Part shown: piece by piece, positions 17,695-26,741 of the stretch
Numbering within the stretch: the stretch's first letter is position 1
How the letters are laid out: each line of letters starts with the position of its first letter
Origin: UBA11574 sp963752565
GTDB lineage: Bacteria; Desulfobacterota; Desulfobacteria; Desulfobacterales; UBA11574
Assembly (NCBI GenBank): GCA_963752565.1
Contig: CAVVZC010000006.1
Span: 62,001-126,000, forward strand
DNA: 64,000 bases
Reading direction: 5' to 3'
Notes under the pieces: generated by a model
The model's input: only the letters and a program-made list of their open reading frames with translations
Databases searched by the model: none
What the model was told of the DNA's origin: nothing
Position numbers and translations under genes: made by a program

Positions 17695-18672
17695 TTACAG
17701 CGGCAACCAGGTGCCAATACCCTTTTCCACAGCCTTTCGAAAAATAATGGGCGCCACCGCCATGTCATCTATAGCCAGCCCCAAATTGGCGGTCATGGTT
17801 CGTTCGGCAGGGGTCTCTCTCCCCTTCTTTTGTCCGACGACAAGTTCCCCTAAATCTGCATGCAGCGCCGGAATGCTCTGAAAGTAACCGTTCTGCTGAT
17901 AGTGGAGAAGCTGCTGTGTATCGTCCGTGCAAAACTTGTCCGACTCGGCCATGGCATCCGGATGCCAGTAAGCGTCGAAATCCACCAGAGAGGCAAAAGC
18001 CCCTGCATCCATCCAGCCTGCCTGAATCGTGGCATGCGGTTTTTTCAAGATCGGTCCGGAAGTGACAACAATGTCACATCCGGAAACCGCTTCGCGCGGG
18101 GTCGCCACCGGCACCACCTCGAGGTCAAAACAGGCGCCCATCTCCTCGGCATATCGCCGGGATGTATTCTCGTCCACATCATAAGCCATAACCCGCTCGA
18201 TCGGGAAAAGGACGTTCATCGCCTCAAGGTTGGTGCGCCCCTGAACACCGCAGGCCAGTATGCCAATCACCGAAGATTCCGGACGAGCCAGGTATCGGGC
18301 GGATAACGCCGATGCGGCACCGGTCCGCATGGCCGTGATCCACACACAATCCATCACCGATATCGGAAGACCGGTTTCAGGATCATTGAGGATGAGCAAC
18401 CCCGTAATATAGGGCAATCCCATTTTGTGGTTCCCCGGAAAACCGCTGACCCACTTAACGCCGGCTGATTTCATGGCGGGGATGTATGCCGGCATGGCGT
18501 GGATGAAGTTATCGCCACCGCCCGGATGAATGCCCGGTTTGGGGGGCATCTCTGTGTGTCCTTTTCCCTTTTCCCTGAAGGCGACGTCCAACGCGTCGAT
18601 GATTTCAGCCATTGTCATTCCAACAGCCTTGACGTCATCCTGGGAAAGATAAAGAAGTTGGTTTGATTTCAT
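17695..18672 (-). CDS. Ornithine cyclodeaminase / mu-crystallin family protein
   Basis: 325 residues from ATG 18672, chosen because AAGGAG lies six bases upstream; the frame is open further upstream. Family features: an N-terminal YLSQDDVKAVGMTMAEIIDALD, the AVKWVSG-like KWVSGFPGN, MDCVWITAMRTGAASALSARYLA, and the NAD(P) region SVIGILACGVQGRTNLEAM. Members are ornithine cyclodeaminases, alanine dehydrogenases of the archaeal type or ketimine reductases, and these cannot be separated by eye. Its position upstream of livG suggests amino- or imino-acid metabolism. Confidence 0.85.
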   Translation of the reverse strand: MKSNQLLYLSQDDVKAVGMTMAEIIDALDVAFREKGKGHTEMPPKPGIHPGGGDNFIHAMPAYIPAMKSAGVKWVSGFPGNHKMGLPYITGLLILNDPETGLPISVMDCVWITAMRTGAASALSARYLARPESSVIGILACGVQGRTNLEAMNVLFPIERVMAYDVDENTSRRYAEEMGACFDLEVVPVATPREAVSGCDIVVTSGPILKKPHATIQAGWMDAGAFASLVDFDAYWHPDAMAESDKFCTDDTQQLLHYQQNGYFQSIPALHADLGELVVGQKKGRETPAERTMTANLGLAIDDMAVAPIIFRKAVEKGIGTWLPL

Positions 18673-18712
18673 GTTGTCTCCTTGTAATGTATTTTTTAGT
18701 TTGTTATTCATT

Positions 18713-18785
18713 TGAGGGGTTGGGTGTTTTTATTTGCCAAATCGTTCCATGGATAATACTTTTTTTCAAACCGTGTAAACTCCCA
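18713..18785. repeat. Diverged dispersed repeat, copy 2
   Basis: This is the second copy of the approximately 72-base repeat at 9484-9555. Here it is not followed by the long palindrome. A tandem of CCTTGAATCC units follows at 18831-18855. Confidence 0.6.
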
Positions 18786-18917
18786 GACCCTAAATCATTT
18801 ATAATTTTTTAGCATTTCACTTGGCCCCTTGAATCCTTGAATCCTTGAATCCTTTAGGAATCATCAACTCTTTTGGAGATGATTCGTTCTATACCATCGT
18901 TAAAGAAAGTTGTTAAA

Positions 18918-19787
18918 ATGACCCCAAAACGTCATGGTTTGATTGAAATTCATATTGCTGTATTGCTTTTTGGGCTTGCCGGGCTGTTCGGAAAATTTTT
19001 ATTCCTGACCCCCTTGGTCATTGTCTTTGGCAGAACCTTTTTTGCCGCAATGACGCTAAGTGCAATACTTTTTTACTCAAAAACCCGGATTCGCCCAAAA
19101 TCAATCCAGGATTTTACGGTTCTTATTTTGCTCGGCATCATATTGGCGATCCACTGGACAACTTTTTTTCACGCGATTCAGATTTCTACAGTTGCAGTGG
19201 GCCTGCTCACATTCTCCACATTTCCGGTTTTTGTTACCTTTATGGAACCCTATTTTTTTAAGGAAAAATTGCGCCGTTTTGATATGTTAACAGCAGGATC
19301 CGTGGTTCTTGGATTGATCCTGGTGATTCCGTCGTTAGATTTTCAAAACAATATCACCCAGGGCGCGTTTTGGGGGACAATATCGGGATTCACATTTGCC
19401 GTTTTATCAATATTAAATCGAAAATACGTCGGCACCTACCCTTCCATGGTGATTGTCTGGTATCAAAATTGGATGGCAACCCTGATATTGTTTCCGTTTT
19501 TATTTTTTAACGATGTATCCCTCCAACCAACAGACGTCCTTCTGCTGGCGGTACTGGGTATTTTTTGCACCGCTTTGGCCCATGTCCTTTTTATCAAAAG
19601 CCTTGTTCACATCAAAACACAGTTGGCAAGCATTACCGCATGCCTGGAACCGGTTTACGGAATCATTTTTGCGTTTGTATTGCTTGGCGAGATCCCGGCA
19701 TTGCGCACGATCCTGGGAGGCGGTATCATACTCGGTACGATTGCTGCAGCGAGCGTAAAACGACACGCAAATGTAAGTAAAAGATGA
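18918..19787 (+). CDS. EamA/DMT family transporter
   Basis: 289 residues from ATG 18918, with two EamA repeats and about ten membrane helices. Helix 1 is EIHIAVLLFGLAGLFGKFLF, and the second repeat has ISGFTFAVLSILNRKYVG. It is an inner-membrane exporter of unknown substrate. In-frame codons upstream (TTG 18873, ATG 18879) overlap a repeated motif containing TTTTGGAGATG, so the true start could be up to 45 bases earlier. It is paralogous in type, but not closely similar, to the transporter at 11426. Confidence 0.85.
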   Translation: MTPKRHGLIEIHIAVLLFGLAGLFGKFLFLTPLVIVFGRTFFAAMTLSAILFYSKTRIRPKSIQDFTVLILLGIILAIHWTTFFHAIQISTVAVGLLTFSTFPVFVTFMEPYFFKEKLRRFDMLTAGSVVLGLILVIPSLDFQNNITQGAFWGTISGFTFAVLSILNRKYVGTYPSMVIVWYQNWMATLILFPFLFFNDVSLQPTDVLLLAVLGIFCTALAHVLFIKSLVHIKTQLASITACLEPVYGIIFAFVLLGEIPALRTILGGGIILGTIAAASVKRHANVSKR

Positions 19788-19929
19788 GAATGTCTCAGAA
19801 AACAAGAAGTTAAGAAGATTAGAAAATCAGAAGGTCGGAGGCTATATGACATGCCAACCTTCTTACCTTCCCACCTTCTCACTTTCTTGCTCTTTACCTT
19901 ATTACTTTCTTACTTTCTTATTTCTCAAA

Positions 19930-20820
19930 TCACTTTTCCATCGCCGGGTCAACATGTATGGTAATACTGTCGAAATTCCCCACATCCTCAACCAGACAAC
20001 CCTCCACAGCCTTTGCGATCTTGTGCCCCTCTAAAACCGTCTGTTGACCATCCACGACGATGTGTATTTCCATTTGATACTTGCCTCCGGAAGTTCGAAC
20101 CCTTAGGTCATGCGTATCGACAACGCCGTTAACGGACAAGGCGCACTGTTGTATTTTTCCGATAATCTCAGGTTTGGGGGCCGTGTCGGTGAATTCACGC
20201 AACGCATCTCTCAAAATCTCCAGGCCGACTTTTACAATGAAAAAAGATACCAGAAGGGCTGCAAAAGCGTCGAGAATATGCCACGAGGGATTTATTAGGG
20301 TCCCTGCAATACCGACAAACACCGCTACTGAAGAGAGGGCATCGGAACGGTGATGCCATGCATTGGCCACAATCAACTGGCTCTTGATACGCCGACCGGT
20401 ACGTATGGTATAATGATACAGAACCTCCTTTAAACCGATGGATACGCCGGCCCCAAACAGCGCCAAACCTGTCGGGTGATATTCAGTTTGACGATAAATC
20501 GTCAAAGACGCCTCGATGCCAAGGTACAGGGCTGTTCCAATAAGGGCCATCCCCACAATAAAGGACGCCAGTGTTTCAATACGGGCATGACCGAAATGGT
20601 GTGTCTTATCAGGAGGTTTTTGGCTGATTTTAATGCCGATCAGAACCACGGTGTCGGTAAATAGGTCTGAAATGGAGTGAACCGCATCAGCGATCAGGCC
20701 CTGACTGCTGCCGAATATTCCGGTAACGAGTTTGAGCAGAATTAAAAATGTATTCACCAGGATACCGACCAGGGTTACCTTGCCGCCGGTGTCCGCTGAT
20801 GTAGAATTCGATTCAGGCAT
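19930..20820 (-). CDS. Cation diffusion facilitator family transporter
   Basis: 296 residues, six membrane helices then a cytoplasmic domain. Metal-site residues are visible: GLIADAVHSISDLFTD in helix 2, HHFGHARIETLAS after helix 3, and AWHHRSDALSSVAVF in helix 5 (HxxxD). The C-terminal dimerisation domain carries VDTHDLRVRTSGGKYQMEIHI. It exports divalent cations (Zn, Fe, Mn or Co) by proton antiport. The 120 bases after its stop are polypyrimidine. Confidence 0.93.
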   Translation of the reverse strand: MPESNSTSADTGGKVTLVGILVNTFLILLKLVTGIFGSSQGLIADAVHSISDLFTDTVVLIGIKISQKPPDKTHHFGHARIETLASFIVGMALIGTALYLGIEASLTIYRQTEYHPTGLALFGAGVSIGLKEVLYHYTIRTGRRIKSQLIVANAWHHRSDALSSVAVFVGIAGTLINPSWHILDAFAALLVSFFIVKVGLEILRDALREFTDTAPKPEIIGKIQQCALSVNGVVDTHDLRVRTSGGKYQMEIHIVVDGQQTVLEGHKIAKAVEGCLVEDVGNFDSITIHVDPAMEK

Positions 20821-20948
20821 CGCTTTTCAATAGATGACGTGGGATTATAAGCTTACACCCCTAATTGATTTGACTCAACCATATCGCTGTGAAATACACT
20901 TTATAATAGGTATCGTCAAATCATTTAGGGTATTAGCAGAGGCACCAA

Positions 20949-22118
20949 ATGAAAACAAGCCATCAAATTATATTTGACAATTCAAACCGTATGAACACCA
21001 TCCCTTCAGAAAGCATATCACTGGTGGTCACATCACCGCCCTATCCGATGATCAAAATGTGGGATGAAATGTTCATCCGCCAAAATCCTGCTGTCGGCAA
21101 TGCCTTGAAAAGGCAGAAGGGGCCCGACGCCTTTGAACTCATGCACAGGATTCTCGATGACGTGTGGAATGAAGTTTACCGGGTTTTGAAGAGCGGCGGT
21201 ATCGCCTGCATCAACATCGGGGATGCCACCCGAACCATCAACGATAATTTTTCTCTTTATCAGAATCACACAAGGATAATGTCGTACCTTCTCAAACTGG
21301 GCTTTAGCGCTTTACCGGCTATTTTGTGGAGAAAGCAGACCAATGCCCCAAACAAGTTCATGGGATCCGGCATGCTGCCTCCCGGAGCATATGTTACCCT
21401 GGAACACGAGTATATTCTCATTGTTAGAAAAGGTAAAAAAAGAGAATTCAAGACGCTTGAAGATAAACAGGTTCGACGCCAAAGCGCATTTTTTTGGGAA
21501 GAAAGAAACGTTTGGTTTTCAGATATCTGGCTGGATGTGAAAGGCGCTTCTCAAAACCTTTTTGACAATAAGGTCAGAAACAGGAGCGCTGCCTACCCTG
21601 TTGAGGTGCCCTATCGACTGATCAATATGTTTTCCGTCAAAGGGGATACGGTTTTAGATCCATTTCTTGGAATCGGCACCACAATGTATGCTGCAATGAC
21701 GGCCGGCAGAAACAGTATCGGTTTTGAACTGGACATAAATTTGCGCGATTCAATGCTATCGATGCTGGATACGATTATATTTTATTCCAACAAGTTAATC
21801 AATAATAGATTAAGTTATCATTTAAGTTTTTTAAACGAAAAATACACCGCAGGAAAAGAATTCAAATATCTGAATAAACACTATGGCTTTCCGGTGGTCA
21901 CCAACCAGGAAAAAGAACTTCTGATCAATCCGGTCGTCAGGGTAAAAGAAACGAACCATCATAATTTTGAAATCATGTATTCGGCGGAACCTCAACAGGA
22001 ATTTTGTGGAGATTGGAAAGACGTCCTGCATAAAGATTCGATGACATCACATTTTAAAAAACCTGAATTTAAAACGCATAGAAAAAAACGTGATCAACTC
22101 AAACTGTTTGGTGAATAG
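20949..22118 (+). CDS. Solitary class-beta DNA methyltransferase (N4-cytosine or N6-adenine)
   Basis: 389 residues. Catalytic motif IV is LVVTSPPYPMIKMWDEMF near residue 30. The SAM motif with DPFLGIGTTMYAAMTAGRNSIGFELD is at about 235, so the order is IV before I, as in the beta class. SPPY is more usual for N4-cytosine enzymes. The intervening target-recognition region is short, and a 110-residue C-terminal extension has no recognisable domain. No restriction endonuclease is adjacent, so it is probably an orphan regulatory or protective methylase. AGAGG precedes the ATG. It ends two bases from the convergent ADP-ribosylglycohydrolase-like gene. Confidence 0.85.
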   Translation: MKTSHQIIFDNSNRMNTIPSESISLVVTSPPYPMIKMWDEMFIRQNPAVGNALKRQKGPDAFELMHRILDDVWNEVYRVLKSGGIACINIGDATRTINDNFSLYQNHTRIMSYLLKLGFSALPAILWRKQTNAPNKFMGSGMLPPGAYVTLEHEYILIVRKGKKREFKTLEDKQVRRQSAFFWEERNVWFSDIWLDVKGASQNLFDNKVRNRSAAYPVEVPYRLINMFSVKGDTVLDPFLGIGTTMYAAMTAGRNSIGFELDINLRDSMLSMLDTIIFYSNKLINNRLSYHLSFLNEKYTAGKEFKYLNKHYGFPVVTNQEKELLINPVVRVKETNHHNFEIMYSAEPQQEFCGDWKDVLHKDSMTSHFKKPEFKTHRKKRDQLKLFGE

Positions 22119-22120
22119 TG

Positions 22121-23041
22121 TCATGTCGTCTGTCGTTGAATTTGATCAAGATATTCTGAAATTTCCCGTTCTTTCCTAAGTTCTAAAAGCCACGCTTTAG
22201 GCAAACTCTCCGGCCCCTGATAGGCCCCGAGCACCATGCCCACCACCATCCCCCTGGCAGCACTGTCTCCACCAGCCATCACCGACTGAATCAAAGCTTC
22301 TTTGAGGTCATTTTCGTGCCGTGCGATGAGGTGAATCACCCCGGGAAACGCTTCCTGTGTGTGGCAAGACTGGCCAAATTGGGATATGGCTTGAATGCTG
22401 TCCGTATCTTTAGACCTCAAACCCGCCTGAACCCAGGAACTGATAATGGAATCCGCGGCCTCTCCCTCCGAAACGTGTTCAATGGCATCAATCGGCGTCA
22501 TTCCATTTAAAACCTGCCACCCCACATTTGCAAAGAATGCTGCACTCTCAACGGTACCTGCACTGTTGTGGGTCAAAATGGTCTGTGATCGGGCAGCGCG
22601 GATCAGTTTTTCAAGATCATTTCGATATCGGTAAATGACCGGGGCGATCCTGGAGGCCCCGGCCAGGTCATCTGAAAAGGACCCGGCATCTTTAGGGGTT
22701 TTCCCGGATGCATACCCGGAAAGCGTCGCCCGGGTCGCCTGATCGATATAACCGTGATAGTCTTTGAAAAGCCACTGCCATCTGTCAGAAAAATCCTGAA
22801 GATCAAAGGTCTTTATTTCAGCAAGAGATTCTAATAGCACAAACATTTGATCACCGTAATGTGTAAATTCCCCTTTTTCCTTGGTGGGATGATATGAATT
22901 CGGACCCGGTTTTATAAAATCCTCGATTCTACCATAGCGTTGGGAAATGCTGTTTGTATCATATATCCAGTGGGCGCCAAGGGCCAGAGCATCTGCCAAA
23001 AAAGCGGCCATCACCATTGCTTTTCCATTGTTGTCGATCAT
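22121..23041 (-). CDS. ADP-ribosylglycohydrolase family protein (ADPRH/J1-crystallin type)
   Basis: 306 residues, all-helical fold. The N-terminus FLADALALGAHWIYDT is the variant of GDALG seen in the ADALxLGxHWIYD subfamily. The C-terminal MAGGDSAARGMVVGMVLGAYQG replaces the usual GGDTDT metal-binding motif, so one or more Mg ligands differ. It may hydrolyse ADP-ribose from protein or nucleic acid, or act on another substrate. AAGGAGAG precedes ATG 23041. It is convergent with the methyltransferase; a functional link is only a possibility. Confidence 0.8.
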   Translation of the reverse strand: MIDNNGKAMVMAAFLADALALGAHWIYDTNSISQRYGRIEDFIKPGPNSYHPTKEKGEFTHYGDQMFVLLESLAEIKTFDLQDFSDRWQWLFKDYHGYIDQATRATLSGYASGKTPKDAGSFSDDLAGASRIAPVIYRYRNDLEKLIRAARSQTILTHNSAGTVESAAFFANVGWQVLNGMTPIDAIEHVSEGEAADSIISSWVQAGLRSKDTDSIQAISQFGQSCHTQEAFPGVIHLIARHENDLKEALIQSVMAGGDSAARGMVVGMVLGAYQGPESLPKAWLLELRKEREISEYLDQIQRQTT

Positions 23042-23470
23042 GGGTCTCTCCTTTTAATGCCTGAATCTTGCACAGACAATCTTGACGGCTTCATAAATCC
23101 CGCTTCAGCGTAACGTCGTTGCGTTTCATTTCTTGTCACGCCGATGTACTATATATACGCCTCATTCCTAAAAATTTACGGGCCTTTTTGTCCCGCTGAT
23201 TTTATGCGGGATGATTTTCCGATTGATCTACTCATTAACCTTGACCACCATTATATAAGGATGAAAATTTACTTCCGCAACCTGTCGATGACAAAGACCA
23301 AAACAAATATGGATCATCTCCCGATTCGTTGTCGATAATTCGGGTAAAATAAGTGGGTCATCTCCAATTGAATCGGTGTGATCCCAAAGGGTACAAGGGG
23401 GCAAGGCTTGAACCCTTGAATCCTCTTCTCCAACCAAATTGGAGAAGAATCTAAAGGATTAAAACAAACA
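23042..23470. other. Intergenic region with recurring short repeats
   Basis: No gene is supported. CTGAATCTTGCACAGACAAT near 23061 recurs with one change near 43601. A CATCTCCAATTGAATCGG motif is at about 23359, and a TTCTCCAA...TTGGAGAA hairpin at about 23430-23450. Confidence 0.5.
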
Positions 23471-23629
23471 ATGGATGACAAAGATGGCCACAAGGAATCA
23501 ACGGAAGGTATCGTAACCGCACGCACATGCAAATGTTGCGGTCACCATGACATCGGAATAGTGACTCAAGATGGAGCGTATGTTGGGCTTAGCCCTGGAA
23601 TGAAGATCACGATGACTGAACAGAAATAA
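23471..23629 (+). CDS. Small CxCC-motif protein of unknown function
   Basis: 52 residues, not recognised. The middle is ARTCKCCGHHDIGIVTQDG, with three Cys and two His close together that could bind a metal, and the C-terminus is LSPGMKITMTEQK. It has no clear ribosome binding site, but the composition is protein-like and it is closely followed by a convergent small membrane protein. It could be a zinc-ribbon fragment. Confidence 0.45.
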   Translation: MDDKDGHKESTEGIVTARTCKCCGHHDIGIVTQDGAYVGLSPGMKITMTEQK

Positions 23630-23638
23630 AGGTAAAAA

Positions 23639-23797
23639 CTATGCTTTTTGTATTCTCGATGTAAATAGTTCAACCAGTTCAACATCATCAATATCTGGTA
23701 AGCTATTTTCTCTAGCTGCAGCAAACAAACACCCTATTACAACACACAGGCAAAAAATAGCCACTATTACCGCAATGATCAGTAAAACTTTAAACAT
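23639..23797 (-). CDS. Small single-pass membrane protein
   Basis: 52 residues from ATG 23797, with GGGGAG six bases upstream. A single hydrophobic helix at residues 3-24 (VLLIIAVIVAIFCLCVVIGC) is followed by a short acidic tail with DIDDVELVEL. No family is recognised. The alternative longer start at 23827 has no ribosome binding site. Confidence 0.5.
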   Translation of the reverse strand: MFKVLLIIAVIVAIFCLCVVIGCLFAAARENSLPDIDDVELVELFTSRIQKA

Positions 23798-23829
23798 AAT
23801 TGCTCCCCAGTTCAATGTTTTTAACAAAA

Positions 23830-24328
23830 GATTCCTTCAAATTAAAGGATCGCCAATGCCGAATTTGTGTTCTTGTCTTTTAACTTTTGCAAAAACCGTG
23901 CAAACAGAGCGATTTTTTTTTCTTTTACTGTATTTCCAGATGGTTAACAAATTTAAGGGCAAGCGGTTCACATTAGGATTGTGAAATAAACTTCGCAATA
24001 ATTATTACAGCTTTTACACATTCAAGCACCTCGTTGACATTCAATGTCGAGGTTACCTCGAATATAAGCTAATTGTGGTGAGCTTAGAACTTTCAGAAAT
24101 GGCCAAACCAACGAACGAGACTTAATTTAGGCAGAACCTATAGGGGTTTAAAGGTTTAAAAATATAAAATTTATGTTTTTCTGGCGCGGTTTGAAATGCT
24201 CAATTTAGGTAGAAGTTTGTCTATTTTTGCCCTAAAGCATGGTTTATTTTGCAACTTTTTTATGGTATGTTAGACAGTAATGACCTGATATTTTGTATTG
24301 TTTTTCTCGAAACTGAAAAGGACAACCA
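23830..24328. other. Intergenic region
   Basis: No gene is visible. It includes a variant of the AACGCTCAGTTTAGG motif at about 24194-24213 and the short inverted repeat TCGAGGTTACCTCGA (24048-24062). Confidence 0.5.
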
Positions 24329-24496
24329 ATGGACAGCGATAATTTCAAAGATCAATGTAATGATATAACCAAAGAGTTCACCATTCAAATCCCCTGTATG
24401 CTTGCGGAAAGAGTTGAATCCTATGCTTCAAAGAACAACACGCCAATTGCCGGTGTCATCATTGAAGCACTGGATTCCTTTTTGAGAAATCAGTAA
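24329..24496 (+). CDS. Small ribbon-helix-helix-like protein
   Basis: 55 residues. The segment KEFTIQIPCMLAERVESYASKNNTPIAGVIIEALDSFL fits an RHH DNA-binding fold: a beta strand, then two helices. No toxin gene follows on the same strand. It is probably an orphan antitoxin or repressor. Upstream GAAAAGGACAA could serve as ribosome binding site. Confidence 0.5.
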   Translation: MDSDNFKDQCNDITKEFTIQIPCMLAERVESYASKNNTPIAGVIIEALDSFLRNQ

Positions 24497-24544
24497 GATA
24501 GGCAGTTCCGTTTAGGTTAAATCAAACAGAACCTCTTGTTGCTG

Positions 24545-25612
24545 CTATTCGCTGGATAATGGGATATAATTTAGTTGCGTTACCTGATATGAGTTGCCGA
24601 TATCTTTAAGCTCCATTGAAATATTGCCGTCAGTTTCTTTCAATTTTCCCTCGTACAAAAATCGGGTGAAATATTGTCCTTTGACTCTAATATTGCCCGT
24701 ACTGGTGTCTAAAGAATGCGAAATCAAGTCAATCCTAAAGCTTAATGATTCAACCTCTTCCAAATTTTTTTGATAATTTGGCAGTAGCTCATTAAATGGT
24801 TTATTATTTTCGATGGCATTCGGGGTAAAAAAAGTGGCAAATTTATTTAGGTCTTTGCTTTCATATGTCCGGCTATAAAGGAATAAAAAAGATTTCAAAC
24901 GGTCTATATGATCCGTAATATCTTGTGACTGAACACCACTTTTTATCCCTATCATTGGTTTATTAGAATAGTTTGAAAAAAAACTTCTGATCTTTTGAGA
25001 ATTAGATAACCTTTCCGCATACCTTTTCATTGTATCACGAATGCTATTGAATACTGCTTTACGTAAAACATTTGATCCACCTGCACAAGCGCTGCCACCG
25101 TATCCATCGGCCATGCCGGTTCCACCAACGGTCGTCACAGTGAGTTTATTACTATTTTGACCTTTTACTAGTATCTCTAATACAATGTTACAGTATGCAT
25201 CAGCGTTGGTACGAAGTAATCCCTTAGTAAATTTGAGAGTTGGGTAAAATCGTTTGAGTTTTAAATAAATTACTCCTTGACAATTCCAATTTTCTAACTG
25301 ACGTTTTGTCGGCATACTGTTTTGTACGTAAACCTTTTCAAAAACATCTTTTGTAGTTTGTTTTATAGAGGTAGCTAAAGATTCGTCAAGGCCGAAGGGA
25401 AACGTATAAACAGAACAGATATCAGATGAGGGCTTAACCTCTTTATAACTATTTCTAATACTATCATCAAATACCAATACAACATTCCCACTCATCTTAT
25501 CATCATATGATGAGGATATGTCTGCTGCCGGGGAGTCCTGAGTCGGCACCTGATGAGCGCATCCAATTAAAAGAAAAACACATAAAACTAAAGTGGATTT
25601 AATTAATTTCAC
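24545..25612 (-). CDS. Lipoprotein with C-terminal NTF2/SnoaL-like domain
   Basis: 355 residues from GTG 25612, chosen because GAGGTG lies five bases upstream and the signal peptide then starts correctly. Lipobox LLIGC at residues 13-17 of the signal sequence. Residues about 30-210 form an unrecognised domain containing VVLVFDDSIRNSYKEV and a Gly-rich GGTGMADGYGGSACAGG loop. The C-terminal 110 residues (DRLKSFLFLYSRTYESKDLNKFATFFTPNAIENN) resemble an NTF2-like nuclear-transport-factor fold. It is anchored in an outer or inner membrane; the role is unknown. Confidence 0.6.
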   Translation of the reverse strand: MKLIKSTLVLCVFLLIGCAHQVPTQDSPAADISSSYDDKMSGNVVLVFDDSIRNSYKEVKPSSDICSVYTFPFGLDESLATSIKQTTKDVFEKVYVQNSMPTKRQLENWNCQGVIYLKLKRFYPTLKFTKGLLRTNADAYCNIVLEILVKGQNSNKLTVTTVGGTGMADGYGGSACAGGSNVLRKAVFNSIRDTMKRYAERLSNSQKIRSFFSNYSNKPMIGIKSGVQSQDITDHIDRLKSFLFLYSRTYESKDLNKFATFFTPNAIENNKPFNELLPNYQKNLEEVESLSFRIDLISHSLDTSTGNIRVKGQYFTRFLYEGKLKETDGNISMELKDIGNSYQVTQLNYIPLSSE

Positions 25613-25817
25613 GGTTTCACCTCTTTTTTTTGTGGCTATAATAAAATCCAAATGGATATTTTTCCAATCGACACTATTGGTTCCATTTTAGAACCCTTTC
25701 TTTAGGTAGGAAAACATATAGAGGGTGAGGTCAGCCCAATCAGTAATTTTACACTGTGGAAATGGAATTTAGATCAGATTAAAATTCTATAGATAAATTT
25801 TCGAATTATGTATAATT

Positions 25818-26039
25818 TTATATGTCCTCTTTGGCCCGGTTGTTTGAGTCTGTCAGAAATGTTTTTTCTGATGTTTTCAATAAATTCTCTACGGTATGTT
25901 GAATCATTTCTATCTGTTGTTTTTCCTCCTCCTTAAAGTCTTCCCATTTTTTGAAATGTTGACCCGTTCCTTTCGAACCAAAATAGACACCGATTCCTTC
26001 GGTTATTTCAAGTTCAAATGTTTCATTTTTGATGATCAT
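25818..26039 (-). CDS. Small hypothetical protein
   Basis: 73 residues. GGAGAAAGTGAA precedes the ATG, a good ribosome binding site. The N-terminal half looks like beta strands (MIIKNETFELEITEGIGVYF), followed by a charged helix (KEEEKQQIEMIQHTVENLLK). No family is recognised. Confidence 0.5.
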   Translation of the reverse strand: MIIKNETFELEITEGIGVYFGSKGTGQHFKKWEDFKEEEKQQIEMIQHTVENLLKTSEKTFLTDSNNRAKEDI

Positions 26040-26489
26040 TTCACTTTCTCCGATTTATAAAAAAAATACAAATACTACTCGATATTTTTATACGTAGTCA
26101 TATGTGGCAAGTATGACATCAATGATATTTCTTTAAACGAAAATGATCATACCAGTTGTCTTTTGCTACTTCTGATAAAAATTACTGTAGGTTAGCCGTA
26201 TCGAAACTTCAAGGAGGGTTCTTGGAGGGATATATTGGGTAGATGACCTACCCCCTCTGCCGTATAGAATTTGTTCAAGCCCTTTTGGGGCCACCAACTC
26301 TTTTGGAGATGATCCTAATTTTCATTATGATTTATTTTTTCTTGACATTGGGCCCTGTATAGGATGTTTTTTAGGGGTTAATTTTGGATCTAAAACCCTA
26401 ATTGAGCAAAAGTTTAGAATGCCCCAGATCCAATATAACATTTCTCCCGGTTTGTTTACGATAAATTAGGGTAATAGAAAGGAATAATC
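26040..26489. other. Intergenic region upstream of the first toxin-antitoxin pair
   Basis: No gene is supported. CAACTCTTTTGGAGATGATC at 26286-26305 is another copy of the motif at 18865-18884. A TTGACA at 26342 lacks a convincing -10. Confidence 0.45.
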
Positions 26490-26741
26490 ATGGGAACGCT
26501 TATTCAAAAAAAAATCTCAATTACCAACGAACAAAAACAGTTCCTGGAAAACTACAAAAAATGGGGGTTTTCAGACCAAAGCAGCATTATACGGGAGGCA
26601 CTTAGTCTGTTCATTAGCGAATTGGAAACAAGAGAAAAAAAAGCATTGATGACACAAAAGGCCCAAGAGCTACTTTCTGATTATACAAAAGATAAAGATT
26701 TCATTGCCTTTACCGATTTAGATGGGGAGAATTTTCTATGA
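26490..26741 (+). CDS. Ribbon-helix-helix antitoxin
   Basis: 83 residues. KKISITNEQKQFLENYKKWGFSDQSSIIREALSLFISELE is a CopG/ParD-like RHH DNA-binding domain. The acidic C-terminus (DKDFIAFTDLDGENF) would wrap the toxin. GAAAGGAAT precedes the ATG. The stop overlaps the start of the MazF-fold toxin by four bases (ATGA), as expected for a coupled pair. Confidence 0.8.
   Translation: MGTLIQKKISITNEQKQFLENYKKWGFSDQSSIIREALSLFISELETREKKALMTQKAQELLSDYTKDKDFIAFTDLDGENFL

Noticed and set aside
26342..26370. TTGACA before the first toxin-antitoxin pair as a promoter
   Set aside because: No acceptable -10 is found at 16-18 bases.
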